DNA from: VXYL01 sp965243095
GTDB taxonomy: Bacteria; Pseudomonadota; Gammaproteobacteria; Pseudomonadales; Azotimanducaceae
Reading direction: 5' to 3'
Assembly: GCA_965243095.1 (NCBI GenBank)
Contig: OZ251530.1
Location: 2,108,001 to 2,172,000 of the forward strand
Length of the DNA: 64,000 nucleotides
The notes below the pieces were generated by a model, which had not been told where the DNA came from, made no database searches, and worked only from the letters and a program-made list of their open reading frames with translations. Made by a program: the position numbers and the translations under genes. This document shows positions 35,566-44,379 of this stretch, piece by piece (position 1 is the first letter of the stretch; the number at the start of each line of letters is the position of its first letter).

Positions 35566-36783
35566 ATGGATCTCGAATACAGCCCGGAATACCGCGCGTT
35601 CCAAGCCGAAGTGCGCGCGTTCCTCGAGGAACACAAACACCGGGCGCCGCGCCCCGGGGCGGCGGTGCCCGGCCAGCCGCCGAACACCGCCAAGGCGTGG
35701 CAGCAACTGCTCATCGAGCACGGCTACGCGGCGCGCACCATTCCCAAGGAGTACGGCGGCTACGGCGCCGAGCCGGACGTGCTGAAGACGCGCATCATCG
35801 CCGAGGAGTTCGCCCGCGCCCGCGTGCCGCCGGGCCACTCCGGCGACAACCGGCTGGTGCCCACGGTGCTGGAGCTCGGCACCGAGGAGCAGAAGCGGTG
35901 GCTGGTGCCGCCCTCGGTGCGCGGCGAAATGACCTGGTGCCAAGGCTACTCGGAACCCGGTTCCGGTTCGGATCTGGCCTCCCTTTCTACCAAAGCCGAA
36001 CTCGACGGCGACGAGTGGGTCATCAACGGCCAGAAGATCTGGACCTCCGGGGCCCAAAACGCGGACATGATGTTCTGCTTGGTGCGCACCGAGCCGGACG
36101 CGCCGAAGCACAACGGCATCAGCTATCTGGTGTTCTCCATGAAAACGCCCGGCATCGACGTGCGCCCGCTGGTGACCATGACCGGCGACGCCTTCTTCAA
36201 CGAGGTGTTCTTCACCGACGTGCGCGTGCCGAAGAACCAGATCATCGGCAAACGCGGCGAGGGTTGGTTCGTGGCCAACACCACGCTGCGCTACGAGCGC
36301 GGCGGCCTCGGCAACCCGAACGAGGCGGAAAACCGCTTCAACCGCATCGTGGACATCATGCAACGCGAAACCGTCGGCGGCGAGCGCCTCATCGACAATC
36401 CGGTGTACAGCGACCGCCTGCTCAAGCTGCAAGGCCGCATTCTCGCCATGAAGTGCAACGGCATGCGCGTGCTCTCGCACAACATCAAAGGCGAGGAGGC
36501 GGGGTTGCCGCGCTGGATCGTGAAGTTGAACGGCTGCGAGTTGAACCACCTGATGGCCGGCCTCGCCATCGACGTGCTCGGCGAGCTGGGGTTGCTCTAC
36601 GACCGCAGCCCGCATCTGCGCGACGGCGGCTTCTGGCAGGCGCGCTACATGCTGGACCTCGGCCTCATCATCGGCGGCGGCACGGCGCAAATCCAGAAGA
36701 ACATGATCGGCGAACGGGCGCTCGGCCTGCCGAAGGAACCCAAAGTGGAGGCCGAAGCCAAGGCCGTCGGCGCGGCGGCGTAA
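35566..36783 (+). CDS. Acyl-CoA dehydrogenase, first of a pair
   Basis: 405-aa flavoenzyme that introduces an alpha,beta double bond into acyl-CoA. The FAD/substrate motif CQGYSEPGSGSDLAS, VINGQKIWTSGAQNADMMF and the C-terminal GGGTAQIQKNMIGERALGLP are all present. The next gene encodes a second, shorter acyl-CoA dehydrogenase 40 bases downstream. This layout resembles heteromeric alpha2beta2 enzymes such as the steroid side-chain FadE pairs. The substrate is not shown by the context. Confidence 0.9.
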   Translation: MDLEYSPEYRAFQAEVRAFLEEHKHRAPRPGAAVPGQPPNTAKAWQQLLIEHGYAARTIPKEYGGYGAEPDVLKTRIIAEEFARARVPPGHSGDNRLVPTVLELGTEEQKRWLVPPSVRGEMTWCQGYSEPGSGSDLASLSTKAELDGDEWVINGQKIWTSGAQNADMMFCLVRTEPDAPKHNGISYLVFSMKTPGIDVRPLVTMTGDAFFNEVFFTDVRVPKNQIIGKRGEGWFVANTTLRYERGGLGNPNEAENRFNRIVDIMQRETVGGERLIDNPVYSDRLLKLQGRILAMKCNGMRVLSHNIKGEEAGLPRWIVKLNGCELNHLMAGLAIDVLGELGLLYDRSPHLRDGGFWQARYMLDLGLIIGGGTAQIQKNMIGERALGLPKEPKVEAEAKAVGAAA

Positions 36784-36823
36784 CGGCGCGAACTCGAACC
36801 GCCAAGGCAAGAGGACGAATCGC

Positions 36824-37912
36824 ATGGACTTCGCCCTAAGCGAAGAGCAGCGCATGCTGCAGGAGAGCATCGCCGGCTACTTGGAGTCGAGCGCTCCGCT
36901 CGCCCGCGTACGCGAGGTGGCCGAGGCCGGTGACGCCCGCGCCGACGACGTGTGGCAAGGGCTTGCCGAACTCGGCGCCCACGGCGTGTTGATCGACGAA
37001 GCGTTCGGCGGCGTGGGCTTGGGCTTGCTGGAGGCGGCGTTGATCGCCGAGGCGATGGGCGCGAACGTCGCGCCGGTGCCCTACGCCGCGTCTTCGGTTA
37101 TGGCGCCGGTGGCGCTGGCGGAAGCCGGCAGCGACGCCCAGCGCGAACGCTGGCTGCCGCAAATCGCCGCCGGCGAGGTGGTGTTCGGCTTGGCCGTCAC
37201 CGAGCAGATCGGCCGCCGCGAGAGCGATGGCGTTATGTACGCGAACGGCAAGCTGGACGGCACGGCCATGTTCGTGCTCGACGGCGCGGACGCGCAGCGC
37301 TTCATCGTCGCGGCTAGCGGCGGCTCGCTGCATCTGGTGGACGCCGCGGACGCGCAGGTGACCAAGCTCAAGACCATCGACCGCACGCGCACGGTGGCCC
37401 AAGTGGTGTTCAACGCCACGCCGGCGGAACCGCTGCCGGCGTCGCTGGATTCGCCGGAACCGCTGCACAAGACCATCGACGCGGGCCGCGTCGTGCTCGC
37501 CGCGGACACCCTCGGCGCGGCGCAAGTGATGCTGGAAAAGGCCGTGGCATACGCCAAGGAGCGTCGCCAATTCAACCGCGTCATCGGCTCGTTCCAAGCG
37601 GTGAAGCACATGTGCGCGGAAATGGCCGCCGAGCTGGAGCCCTGCCGCTCGCTGGTGTGGTACGCCGCCCACGCCTTCCGCGCCATCCCCGAGGAAGGCC
37701 GCGCCATGGCGTGCCACGCGAAGGCGCATCTGGCCGAGGTGGGCACCTTCGTGGCGCGCAAATCCACCGAGGTTCACGGCGGCATGGGCATCACCGACCT
37801 GCTCGGCCTGCACTACTGGTTCAAGCGCATCGGCTTCAACCGGCAAATGTTGGGCGCGCCGGAATTGGTGCGGGCGGAGGCGGCGCGAGCGCAGGCCTGG
37901 GGCGCACCCTGA
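36824..37912 (+). CDS. Acyl-CoA dehydrogenase, second of a pair
   Basis: 362-aa, shorter and more divergent acyl-CoA dehydrogenase. N-terminal FALSEEQRMLQESIAGYLES and C-terminal AKERRQFNRVIGSFQAVKH and TEVHGGMGITDLLGLHYW match the family; the central FAD motif is weak (LAVTEQIGRRESDG). This fits the beta-type partner in heteromeric dehydrogenases, where one chain supplies the catalytic base and the other completes FAD binding (inference). Its TGA lies in the loop of a palindrome of the downstream repeat. Confidence 0.87.
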   Translation: MDFALSEEQRMLQESIAGYLESSAPLARVREVAEAGDARADDVWQGLAELGAHGVLIDEAFGGVGLGLLEAALIAEAMGANVAPVPYAASSVMAPVALAEAGSDAQRERWLPQIAAGEVVFGLAVTEQIGRRESDGVMYANGKLDGTAMFVLDGADAQRFIVAASGGSLHLVDAADAQVTKLKTIDRTRTVAQVVFNATPAEPLPASLDSPEPLHKTIDAGRVVLAADTLGAAQVMLEKAVAYAKERRQFNRVIGSFQAVKHMCAEMAAELEPCRSLVWYAAHAFRAIPEEGRAMACHAKAHLAEVGTFVARKSTEVHGGMGITDLLGLHYWFKRIGFNRQMLGAPELVRAEAARAQAWGAP

Positions 37913-37953
37913 CGGGTGCGTCGGAGTTTTGCTTACGCAAAACTCTGGCGCGC
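37902..37953. repeat. Double-hairpin repeat element, copy B
   Basis: CGCACCC-TGAC-GGGTGCG (37903-37920) is followed by GAGTTTTGC-TTAC-GCAAAACTC (37924-37945) and GCGCGC. It is related to copy A (26563-26609, read on the minus strand). The stop codon of the acyl-CoA dehydrogenase gene sits in the loop of the first hairpin. It lies between convergent genes and may separate their transcripts. Confidence 0.7.
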
Positions 37954-37976
37954 GGACGAAGTGACGATGGTGGGTG

Positions 37977-38564
37977 TCAGCGCTCCCAGGGCCGTCGCGG
38001 GGTCACCGCGATGCGGGTGGCGAAGTCCTCGCGTAGGCGTTGCCATTCCAGCTTTAGCCACGGGGTGAAGCGCTCCGGTGTGTGGGCGATTTCGTTGTCG
38101 AGGGCATCGGGGTTGATCCAGCGCCATTCGGAGATCTCGGTGCCGTTCACTTGGGGCGCGTTTTCGCTGCGGCCTAGGAACACAGAGCACAGTTCATGCT
38201 CCGTGCCCACGTTGGCGAAGGACGCTCGGTACTCGAACTTGAACAGGAACTCGGCGCACACCGGCAGGCCGAGCTCGTCTTGGGCGCGGCGGCGCACCGC
38301 GTCGGCCATGTCCTCGCCCGGGCGCGGGTGCGAGCAGCAACTGTTCGACCAGTAGCCCGGCCACAGCCGCTTGCTGGCGTGCCGCTTTTGCAACAGGGTC
38401 TCGCCGGCGGCGTTGAAGACGAACAGCGAGAACGCCCGATGCAACACGCCGGCGCCGTCGTGGCAGGCGGATTTGGCGAGCGAGCCTAGCTCCTCGTCGC
38501 TCGAGTTCACCAGAACAAGCGGCTCGTCCTCGCGGGAAACGATCTGTTGGCGGCTGGCGCGCAT
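37977..38564 (-). CDS. idi: Isopentenyl-diphosphate delta-isomerase, type 1
   Basis: Nudix-fold enzyme interconverting IPP and DMAPP for isoprenoid synthesis. 195 aa. Conserved features are His41 (LHRAFSLFVFN), catalytic Cys77 in SNSCCSHPRPGE, AQDELGL, and the Glu residues of TEHELCSVF (catalytic Glu in this segment). The C-terminal RRPWER is encoded by DNA identical to the flank of the REP pair at 38703-38722 (20-base match at 37981-38000), so the 3' end seems to have been formed by, or donated to, a repeat. Start ATG 38564. Confidence 0.92.
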   Translation of the reverse strand: MRASRQQIVSREDEPLVLVNSSDEELGSLAKSACHDGAGVLHRAFSLFVFNAAGETLLQKRHASKRLWPGYWSNSCCSHPRPGEDMADAVRRRAQDELGLPVCAEFLFKFEYRASFANVGTEHELCSVFLGRSENAPQVNGTEISEWRWINPDALDNEIAHTPERFTPWLKLEWQRLREDFATRIAVTPRRPWER

Positions 38565-38635
38565 GGCGGGCAGTTTATCAAGCCGCGCCCCGTACTCAGG
38601 TGTGCCACATTTGGTGGTGTCTGTCGGCACGTCCT

Positions 38636-38709
38636 GGGAGCGCGGGCGTCTCGCCCGCACAAGGTTAAAACCCGTGAACGAAAAATGCGGGCGAGACGCC
38701 CGCGCTCCC
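38636..38709. repeat. Inverted pair of REP-like palindromes
   Basis: The 23-mer GGGAGCGCGGGCGTCTCGCCCGC lies at 38636-38658, and its exact reverse complement at 38687-38709, with a 28-base AT-richer spacer. The pair can fold into one long hairpin. It is identical in sequence to the two direct copies at 5289-5340 and lies in the 199-base gap between idi and the Uma2 gene, which holds nothing else that I recognise. Confidence 0.85.
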
Positions 38710-38763
38710 AGGGCCGTCGCGGCCATCCGGGGTCGAGGCGGCAGTTTCGATCGGGCTGGCACC

Positions 38764-39522
38764 TTACCCCGCCTCAGTGCGCTCCTGCTGGCGCATAGCG
38801 CGGCCGACGCACGCGAGGGCCGCCCATGTTTGCTCGGAGACGACGGGCTCGTTCAACGCCAAGTGGATTTCCTTGGCTTTCCAGCCCGGCAGCGCCTTGC
38901 TCGCGGGCGCTTCGCGGTACCGTTTGGCGTCCTCATCGAAAACGTGCAACGTGCAGCCGGAGCGGCGACTCTTGGGCCGGCTGCGCGACGGCGCGTCCGG
39001 AACCTCCACCCAGACCTCGGGTATGCGCCACCTCTCGTACTCGCCGAGCTTGCGGCGACGCGCGTCCGTGGTGTGATCCACCTCCACCACGATGTCCGGC
39101 GCTTCGCCGTCGCGCACCAATATCGGCGAGCGCAGCGCCCGTTCGCGAGCCGCGTCCAAGTAGATGGCTTGATCCGCTTCCATCACGCGAATGTCGCCGT
39201 CCGGCCCGCGCTCGTGCAGCGACGTGGTGCCGCAGCAAGCAATCGGGGTGCCGCGCACTTGGCCGATCCGAAACGTCAGCACCACCAAGCGGGAGAGCGG
39301 GCGTTCGTGTTCGATGCTCGCCTCGCGCACCATCCACGCGACGTCGCGGCGGGCGTCCCAGTATTCGATGTGCCGGTCGCAGCGAGCGAATTGCTCGGCG
39401 TTCATCGGCACCGTTTCGCAGCCCGGAAAGCCGGCTTCAGCGGCAGCCGGCAGCGGTCCGCCGTTGCTGGTTTGCCGGGGCGGGGCGGGGCCGATGAGGT
39501 ATTTGGCGCGGGTCTCAGTCAT
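38764..39522 (-). CDS. Uma2 family (DUF820) restriction-endonuclease-like protein
   Basis: 252-aa protein with the PD-(D/E)XK-like Uma2 core. LTFRIGQVRG and DIRVMEADQAIYL lead to the signature APDIVVEVDHTTDARRRKLG (Asp, Glu-x-Asp, then Lys) and IPEVWVEVPDA. Members are abundant in cyanobacteria and sporadic elsewhere; their function is unproven. The ATG at 39522 is preferred over an in-frame ATG at 39579, because the latter lies within the predicted -10 box. A stand-alone gene. Confidence 0.75.
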   Translation of the reverse strand: MTETRAKYLIGPAPPRQTSNGGPLPAAAEAGFPGCETVPMNAEQFARCDRHIEYWDARRDVAWMVREASIEHERPLSRLVVLTFRIGQVRGTPIACCGTTSLHERGPDGDIRVMEADQAIYLDAARERALRSPILVRDGEAPDIVVEVDHTTDARRRKLGEYERWRIPEVWVEVPDAPSRSRPKSRRSGCTLHVFDEDAKRYREAPASKALPGWKAKEIHLALNEPVVSEQTWAALACVGRAMRQQERTEAG

Positions 39523-39577
39523 GGCGGTAGAGTAGCCGCGCTTGGCACGGCTGGCAAGAATTTTTTTCAATAAAATC

Positions 39578-39605
39578 AATATCGTACAGATGTGTTCGAT
39601 GTCAA
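39578..39605 (-). promoter_or_regulatory. Candidate sigma-70 promoter for the Uma2 gene
   Basis: On the minus strand a perfect TTGACA (39605-39600) and GATATT (39583-39578) are separated by 16 bases. The expected transcript would start about 50 bases before the ATG at 39522. The region is clearly AT-richer than its surroundings. Confidence 0.5.
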
Positions 39606-39624
39606 ACTACCGGCGAGCGATCCA

Positions 39625-40758
39625 CTAGACTTGAAGCGCTTCCCGCCAAAAAACGGCGTCGCGTTTGGCGGCAGCGATGTCAAGCGGCGAGCGGCCGCGG
39701 GCGTCGGCACACGTCGGGTCCGCGCCGGCGGCAACCAACCGCCGAACGACTGCGCGGAGCCGGTGTTTGTTCTTCACCGTCGAGCGCAACGCCGCCGCCA
39801 AAGGGGTTTCACCTGCCGCGTCCTGGGCGTCGACTTCGGCGTCGTGTTCCAGCAGCAGCGCCACGATGTCCTCGAAGCCGGCCTTGGCGGCGCAGTGCAA
39901 CGCCGTTTGGCCTTTGTGGTTGCGCGCGCCCACGTCGGCGCCGGCGGCTAGGAGCGCCCGCACCCGTTCGATGTTGCCGCCCCGGTCGCCGCGGCACTGA
40001 AACACGAGGGGCGGCCAGCCGCCTTCCGCTCTATCGCTTCCGGCCTCCACGCCATGTGCTTGCAGCACGCGGCGCACGGAGGAGTCGAGGACGCCGGCCC
40101 GGGGCGGCTCCACGTCGGCGGCAACGAGGCCGGCGGCGAAGAGGCGTTCGAGAATGTCGGCGCGCCGGCGCCAGATGCAGAAACGCGCCAGCCAATTGCT
40201 GTACGGCGCGGGATCGGCGCCGCTCGCCAGCAGCAGCGCCACCAACGCGTCGTGACCCGGACTCACCGCGTAGTGCAGCGCCGTGGCGCGCAGGTGCGGG
40301 TCGTGCTGCGGCACTTCCACCGTGGCGAGCGCCGGTTGCCGCTGCAACTGCCTCCGCGCAACCTCGATGTCGCCGAGAAACACAGCGCTGTGGAAATCTT
40401 CCGCCGCGCCCCGCCGCAGCAACAGCTCGGCCACTTCGTCGTGCCCTTTGAACCGCGCCGCGCAAAGCGGCGGGATTTCCACCAACAGCGGCGTGAAGTG
40501 GCAGCCCCGCGCATAGATGTCCGCGCCGCAGCCGAGCAGGTGGGCAACAACGTCGCGCTGCCCCCGGTACGCCGCCTCCCACAGCATGGTGCGCCCGTGC
40601 GAACCCACGCGGCGAAGCCAAGCCGGTTGTTGCGCCAAGACGCCGCGCACGGCCGCGAGGTCGCCGCGTCCGGCGGCGGCGACGCCGATGCGGAGGAAGT
40701 CGCTGGCCTTGCCGGTGAGGCGGGGCAGCGTTGCGCCGTCGCGCTTTGCCGCGGCCAC
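39625..40758 (-). CDS. Ankyrin-repeat protein
   Basis: 377-aa protein built of ankyrin repeats, without signal peptide. Clear units are GSHGRTMLWEAAYRGQRDVV, ATALHYAVSPGHDALVALLL, GQTALHCAAKAGFEDIVALL and ARGRSPLDIAAAK. Ankyrins mediate protein contacts. The GTG start at 40758 is two bases after the stop of the ABC permease gene, so it probably belongs to the exporter operon. The first 30 residues carry no repeat. Partner unknown. Confidence 0.8.
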   Translation of the reverse strand: MAAAKRDGATLPRLTGKASDFLRIGVAAAGRGDLAAVRGVLAQQPAWLRRVGSHGRTMLWEAAYRGQRDVVAHLLGCGADIYARGCHFTPLLVEIPPLCAARFKGHDEVAELLLRRGAAEDFHSAVFLGDIEVARRQLQRQPALATVEVPQHDPHLRATALHYAVSPGHDALVALLLASGADPAPYSNWLARFCIWRRRADILERLFAAGLVAADVEPPRAGVLDSSVRRVLQAHGVEAGSDRAEGGWPPLVFQCRGDRGGNIERVRALLAAGADVGARNHKGQTALHCAAKAGFEDIVALLLEHDAEVDAQDAAGETPLAAALRSTVKNKHRLRAVVRRLVAAGADPTCADARGRSPLDIAAAKRDAVFWREALQV

Positions 40759-40760
40759 GG

Positions 40761-42023
40761 TCAATCCGTCTGCAACGCCGCCACCGGATCCAGCCGCGCC
40801 GCGGACAGCGCCGGATAGACGCCGAAGCCCACGGCGATGGCCGTGCAAACCAGCACCGCCAAGGCGATGCCGGGCAGCGACCACGCCACCGCCCAGCCGG
40901 CGAACGCCGCGATCACGTAGGCGATCACCGCGCCCAGCACTACGCCGACCGCGGCGCCGAGCAACGCCACCAGGGTGGCCTCCACGAGGAACTGGCGCAC
41001 GATGTCCGTCTCGCGGGCGCCGACCGCGCGCAAGAGGCCGATCTCCGAGCGCCGCTCCAGCACGCTCGCCATCATGATGTTCATGATGCCGATGCCGCCC
41101 ACCAACAGCGAAATGCCGGCGATGGCGGACATGACGATGGCGAAGATGCGCTGCGTCTCCTGCTGCTGCGCCAGCAGGCGCACCGGCACCGTGATGCGCG
41201 TGTCCCTCTGCCCGCCGTGGCGCCGGTCGAGCAGATGCGCCACCGCCTCGGCCGCGGACGTCGGGGCGAAGCCGCGCCGCACCCGCAGCTTGAGCTGGTT
41301 GAGTTCCGGCTGCCACTTGCCGAGTTGCAGGCGTTTGAGGCCGGTCTTCAGCGGCAGGTACACGCGGTCGTCTTCGCCGCCGACGGCTTGGCCTTGGAAC
41401 TTGCCGGCCGGCAACTGCCGGTCGCGCAGCACGCCCACCACTTCCAGCCACAGGTGGTTCACCTTCACCATGCCGCCCACCGCGTCGCCGCGCGGAAACA
41501 GGCGGTGGGCGGTGGCCTCGCCGAGCACCGCCACCTGCGCGAAGGCCACGTCCTCCTCGGCGTTGAACAATCGGCCTCGGCCCGCCTCCAACCGCGACAG
41601 CGCGAAGTACGACGGATTCACCGCCCATACTTCGGCGTGGCTTTCGCCGGCGCGCGAGAACACCGACCAAGCGTGAATCACGCGCACGCCGGCTTGGTCG
41701 GCGATGAAGGGCAGGGTGTCCATGACGCCTTGCGCGTCGGCCAGCGATAGCCCGGTGGAGTGCGCTCGCGCGTCCTTCCGGCTGTCGCCCGGGGGTTGCG
41801 TGGCATGCACGATGAGGTTGTCCGCGCCCATGCCCTCGATCATCTCCAGGGCTTGGCGGCTGCCGCCTTCGCTCACCGCGAGCATGGCGATCACCGCGCC
41901 GACGCCGAACACCATGCCGAGCAGCATGAGCGCGGAGCGCAGCCGGTGGTGCGCCAATTGCGCCAACGCCTGGCGCACATCCGGCCACCAACGCGCCGCG
42001 CGGATTATTTGCAGCGCGTTCAC
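40761..42023 (-). CDS. MacB-type ABC transporter permease
   Basis: 420-aa inner-membrane protein with MacB/LolC topology: one N-terminal helix (RSALMLLGMVFGVGAVIAML), a large periplasmic domain (about 60-290) and three C-terminal helices. The FtsX segment is SAIAGISLLVGGIGIMNIMM, then SEIGLLRAVGARETDIVRQF. Such permeases use ATP hydrolysis in a mechanotransmission mode for export or extraction rather than classic transport. The GTG start overlaps the stop of the last adaptor gene. No ATPase domain is fused; the ATPase is the first gene of the operon. Confidence 0.9.
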   Translation of the reverse strand: MNALQIIRAARWWPDVRQALAQLAHHRLRSALMLLGMVFGVGAVIAMLAVSEGGSRQALEMIEGMGADNLIVHATQPPGDSRKDARAHSTGLSLADAQGVMDTLPFIADQAGVRVIHAWSVFSRAGESHAEVWAVNPSYFALSRLEAGRGRLFNAEEDVAFAQVAVLGEATAHRLFPRGDAVGGMVKVNHLWLEVVGVLRDRQLPAGKFQGQAVGGEDDRVYLPLKTGLKRLQLGKWQPELNQLKLRVRRGFAPTSAAEAVAHLLDRRHGGQRDTRITVPVRLLAQQQETQRIFAIVMSAIAGISLLVGGIGIMNIMMASVLERRSEIGLLRAVGARETDIVRQFLVEATLVALLGAAVGVVLGAVIAYVIAAFAGWAVAWSLPGIALAVLVCTAIAVGFGVYPALSAARLDPVAALQTD

Positions 42024-43228
42024 TCGCCGCCGGAAGGCGCGGCCAGGCACACCCGCTCGCCGCGCGCCAAGCCGTGCGTCACTTCCACCAGCGTGGAACT
42101 GGCTTGGCCGAGGCGGACTTCCCGCACCGTCGGCGCACCGCCCTCCAAGACATACACGAAGGGCGCGTCGTCGTTGTAGAAGACGGATTGCGTGGGCAGT
42201 AGGTGGCCGCCTTCCACCTCGCCGGTGAGGATGGTGGCGCTCAGATTGCTGCCCACGCGCATCAGCTCGGCGTCCACCTGATCGGGCGCCACTTCCACCA
42301 CGACGTACCGTTGCGGATCGTCCCGCGTCTTGGGAATGGCCGCCGGGGAAACGCTGACGACGCGTCCGGCGACTTCGCGTTGCACGGCGCTGTCCAAGCG
42401 CAAACTCGCCGGCTGCTCCGGCGCGATGCCCACCGCGTCCACCTCCGGCACGTAGACGCGGGCGCGTACTTGGCCGCGCACCGGCAACAGGCCCACCGGT
42501 CGGCCGGGATACACGCGATGGCCGCGCTGGAGCTTCTCGCCCCACGGCAGGCGGGCGTACACGAACGTGCCGTCGGCGGGGCTCTTGAGTTCCATCGTCG
42601 CGAGCGCGGTGTCCTGTTTCGAGACCTTGCTTTGGTTGGCGGTGCGGCGCGCGTGGAGGCGCTGCCGCTCGGCGTCGGCGCGGCGCTCGTGGGTGTCCGC
42701 CTGCCAAGCGAAGTAGGCGTCTTGCACCGCCAGGTAGTCCAGGTCGCCGAGCGCGTCCAACACCTCGTTGCGGCTGAACAGCATGGGATCCGCGTCCACG
42801 AAGGTGCGTGCGATGTCCTGCTCCTCGTCCACGCGCAAGCCTTCGTGATCGATGAAGGCGCGGGCGATGGCGCTGTCGCGGGCGTGCGAATCGAGCTGTA
42901 GATCCGCGTGCGCCACGTCGAGCCGGTTGAAGCGCCGCGACGAGCGCACTTCGCTGTCGTCGAAGCGCATGATCACTTGGCCCTTGGCCACCTCGGAATA
43001 CTCCGGCACCATCCACGCGATGTCGAACGGCATGTTGACGTTGGCCGGCAGGTGAATGGTCACCGCCTCGAACGGCACCAGCTCGCCTTCGGCATACACC
43101 TCGAAGCGCTGATCCCGCGGCTGCACTTCAATGGTGGGCAGCGAGGCCTCGGGGCCGGCGCAGCCGAAAACAACGCCCAGCGTGGCGAGCGCCAACAGAC
43201 GGATCGCCGCACGCAAACGCGAAGTCAT
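42020..43228 (-). CDS. Periplasmic adaptor (HlyD/MacA-like) lipoprotein, third in the operon
   Basis: 402-aa predicted lipoprotein (LATLGVVFGCAG, with the Cys after the signal). It has a membrane-fusion-protein layout: lipoyl halves around VTIHLPANVNMPF and MELKSPADGTFVYARLPWGE, a helical hairpin (about 100-215) and a C-terminal beta-barrel ending in THGLARGERVCLA. It bridges the permease to an outer-membrane partner or substrate. It overlaps the genes on both sides by four bases. Confidence 0.82.
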   Translation of the reverse strand: MTSRLRAAIRLLALATLGVVFGCAGPEASLPTIEVQPRDQRFEVYAEGELVPFEAVTIHLPANVNMPFDIAWMVPEYSEVAKGQVIMRFDDSEVRSSRRFNRLDVAHADLQLDSHARDSAIARAFIDHEGLRVDEEQDIARTFVDADPMLFSRNEVLDALGDLDYLAVQDAYFAWQADTHERRADAERQRLHARRTANQSKVSKQDTALATMELKSPADGTFVYARLPWGEKLQRGHRVYPGRPVGLLPVRGQVRARVYVPEVDAVGIAPEQPASLRLDSAVQREVAGRVVSVSPAAIPKTRDDPQRYVVVEVAPDQVDAELMRVGSNLSATILTGEVEGGHLLPTQSVFYNDDAPFVYVLEGGAPTVREVRLGQASSTLVEVTHGLARGERVCLAAPSGGE

Positions 43229-44379
43229 ATCCGCACCTCGTCGCCGGCGGCGAGGCCGTCGGTGACCACGAAGGTGTCCTCGCTGCGCTCGCCCAGCGCC
43301 ACGGGCACCCAGCCGCTGCCGCGGCGGAAAACGCCGGGTGCGCCGTCGCGGTAGGCGAGGGCGGCTCGCGGCACCGCCAAGGCATCCTGCGCCACGGCGA
43401 CCTCGATCGTCACCTGCACGGACATGCCGAGGCGCAAACCCTGCGTGCCCGGCGGCAGGAGCACGCGCGCATCGCGCACCATCGCCGGGGAGTTGCGCGA
43501 TTTCCGCCGCACCGAGCTCGCCACCGCGGCGACGTGGCCGACCACTTCCACGCCGCCGGCGGCGTCCACCAGCAGGTGCGCGCGTTGCCCTTCGGCCAAC
43601 TGCGCCGCCAAGTGTTCCGGTATTTCCGCACGCACCGCCAGCGACGCATCGCTGGCCAGTTCGGCGACCAGCAAGCCCGGATACACCTGGCTGCCAACAT
43701 CGAGTTTGTTGCCTTGGTAATCCGCGCCGATGACGAACAACCCGGCGCGCGGGGCGTGGAGGGTGAACGCCGCCAGCTCCCGCGCCGCCGCGGCGTGTTG
43801 TATCTCGCGCTGGCGCACCGTCGCATCCAGCTCCAAGCGCCGGGCGGCGCGCGCTCGTTCGCTCAAGGGCCCGCGGCGGCGCGCCAGCGCCAGCAACTCG
43901 TTGGCCACGCGCTTCTCCTCGGCGAGCTTCTGGTACTCCACGCTGGCGATCAGCTCGGCCGGCTGCTCGGCTTTGCGGTCCGCCTTGCGCGCCCGGCTCT
44001 CGGCCGCGGCCAAGGCGACCTTCTCGTCCGCGGCCTCGCGGGCGTGCCGCTCGACAAGGGATTTGCGCTCTTCCCGCGCTTCGGCCAAATCGCCGGCCAA
44101 ATCCCGCACCCGGTCGTCCATGCCGCTGCCGTCGAACTGCACCAGCAACTCGCCTTCGGCGACGTGGCGCCCCTCCTGCGCCAAGTGCGTGATCACCATC
44201 GACCAGCTGCGGTTCGGCGGGGCGCTGAACCGCAGCACGTCCTCGGAGACCACGATGCCGCTGGCGTCAATGGTGATGGGGCGGTCGCGCTCGGCCACCC
44301 GCAGCCATTCGGTGGTGGCCGAATCGCAACCGCAAAGCACCGAAGCCGCGGCAAGGGCGGCGAGGGGAAATCGTTTCAT
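43225..44379 (-). CDS. Periplasmic adaptor (HlyD-like) lipoprotein, second in the operon
   Basis: 384-aa predicted lipoprotein (LAALAAASVLCGCDSA). The lipoyl-like strand EGELLVQFDGSGMDDRV leads to a long, charged coiled coil (about 95-205), then FTLHAPRAGLFVIGADYQGN and a barrel ending VVTDGLAAGDEVRI. The helical hairpin is longer than in the third adaptor. It overlaps both neighbouring genes by four bases (ATGA). Confidence 0.82.
   Translation of the reverse strand: MKRFPLAALAAASVLCGCDSATTEWLRVAERDRPITIDASGIVVSEDVLRFSAPPNRSWSMVITHLAQEGRHVAEGELLVQFDGSGMDDRVRDLAGDLAEAREERKSLVERHAREAADEKVALAAAESRARKADRKAEQPAELIASVEYQKLAEEKRVANELLALARRRGPLSERARAARRLELDATVRQREIQHAAAARELAAFTLHAPRAGLFVIGADYQGNKLDVGSQVYPGLLVAELASDASLAVRAEIPEHLAAQLAEGQRAHLLVDAAGGVEVVGHVAAVASSVRRKSRNSPAMVRDARVLLPPGTQGLRLGMSVQVTIEVAVAQDALAVPRAALAYRDGAPGVFRRGSGWVPVALGERSEDTFVVTDGLAAGDEVRI

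Noticed and set aside
39526..39567. Hairpin plus T-run on the plus strand read as a terminator
   Set aside because: No plus-strand gene ends before it; the T-run is better explained as the AT-rich leader of the Uma2 gene.
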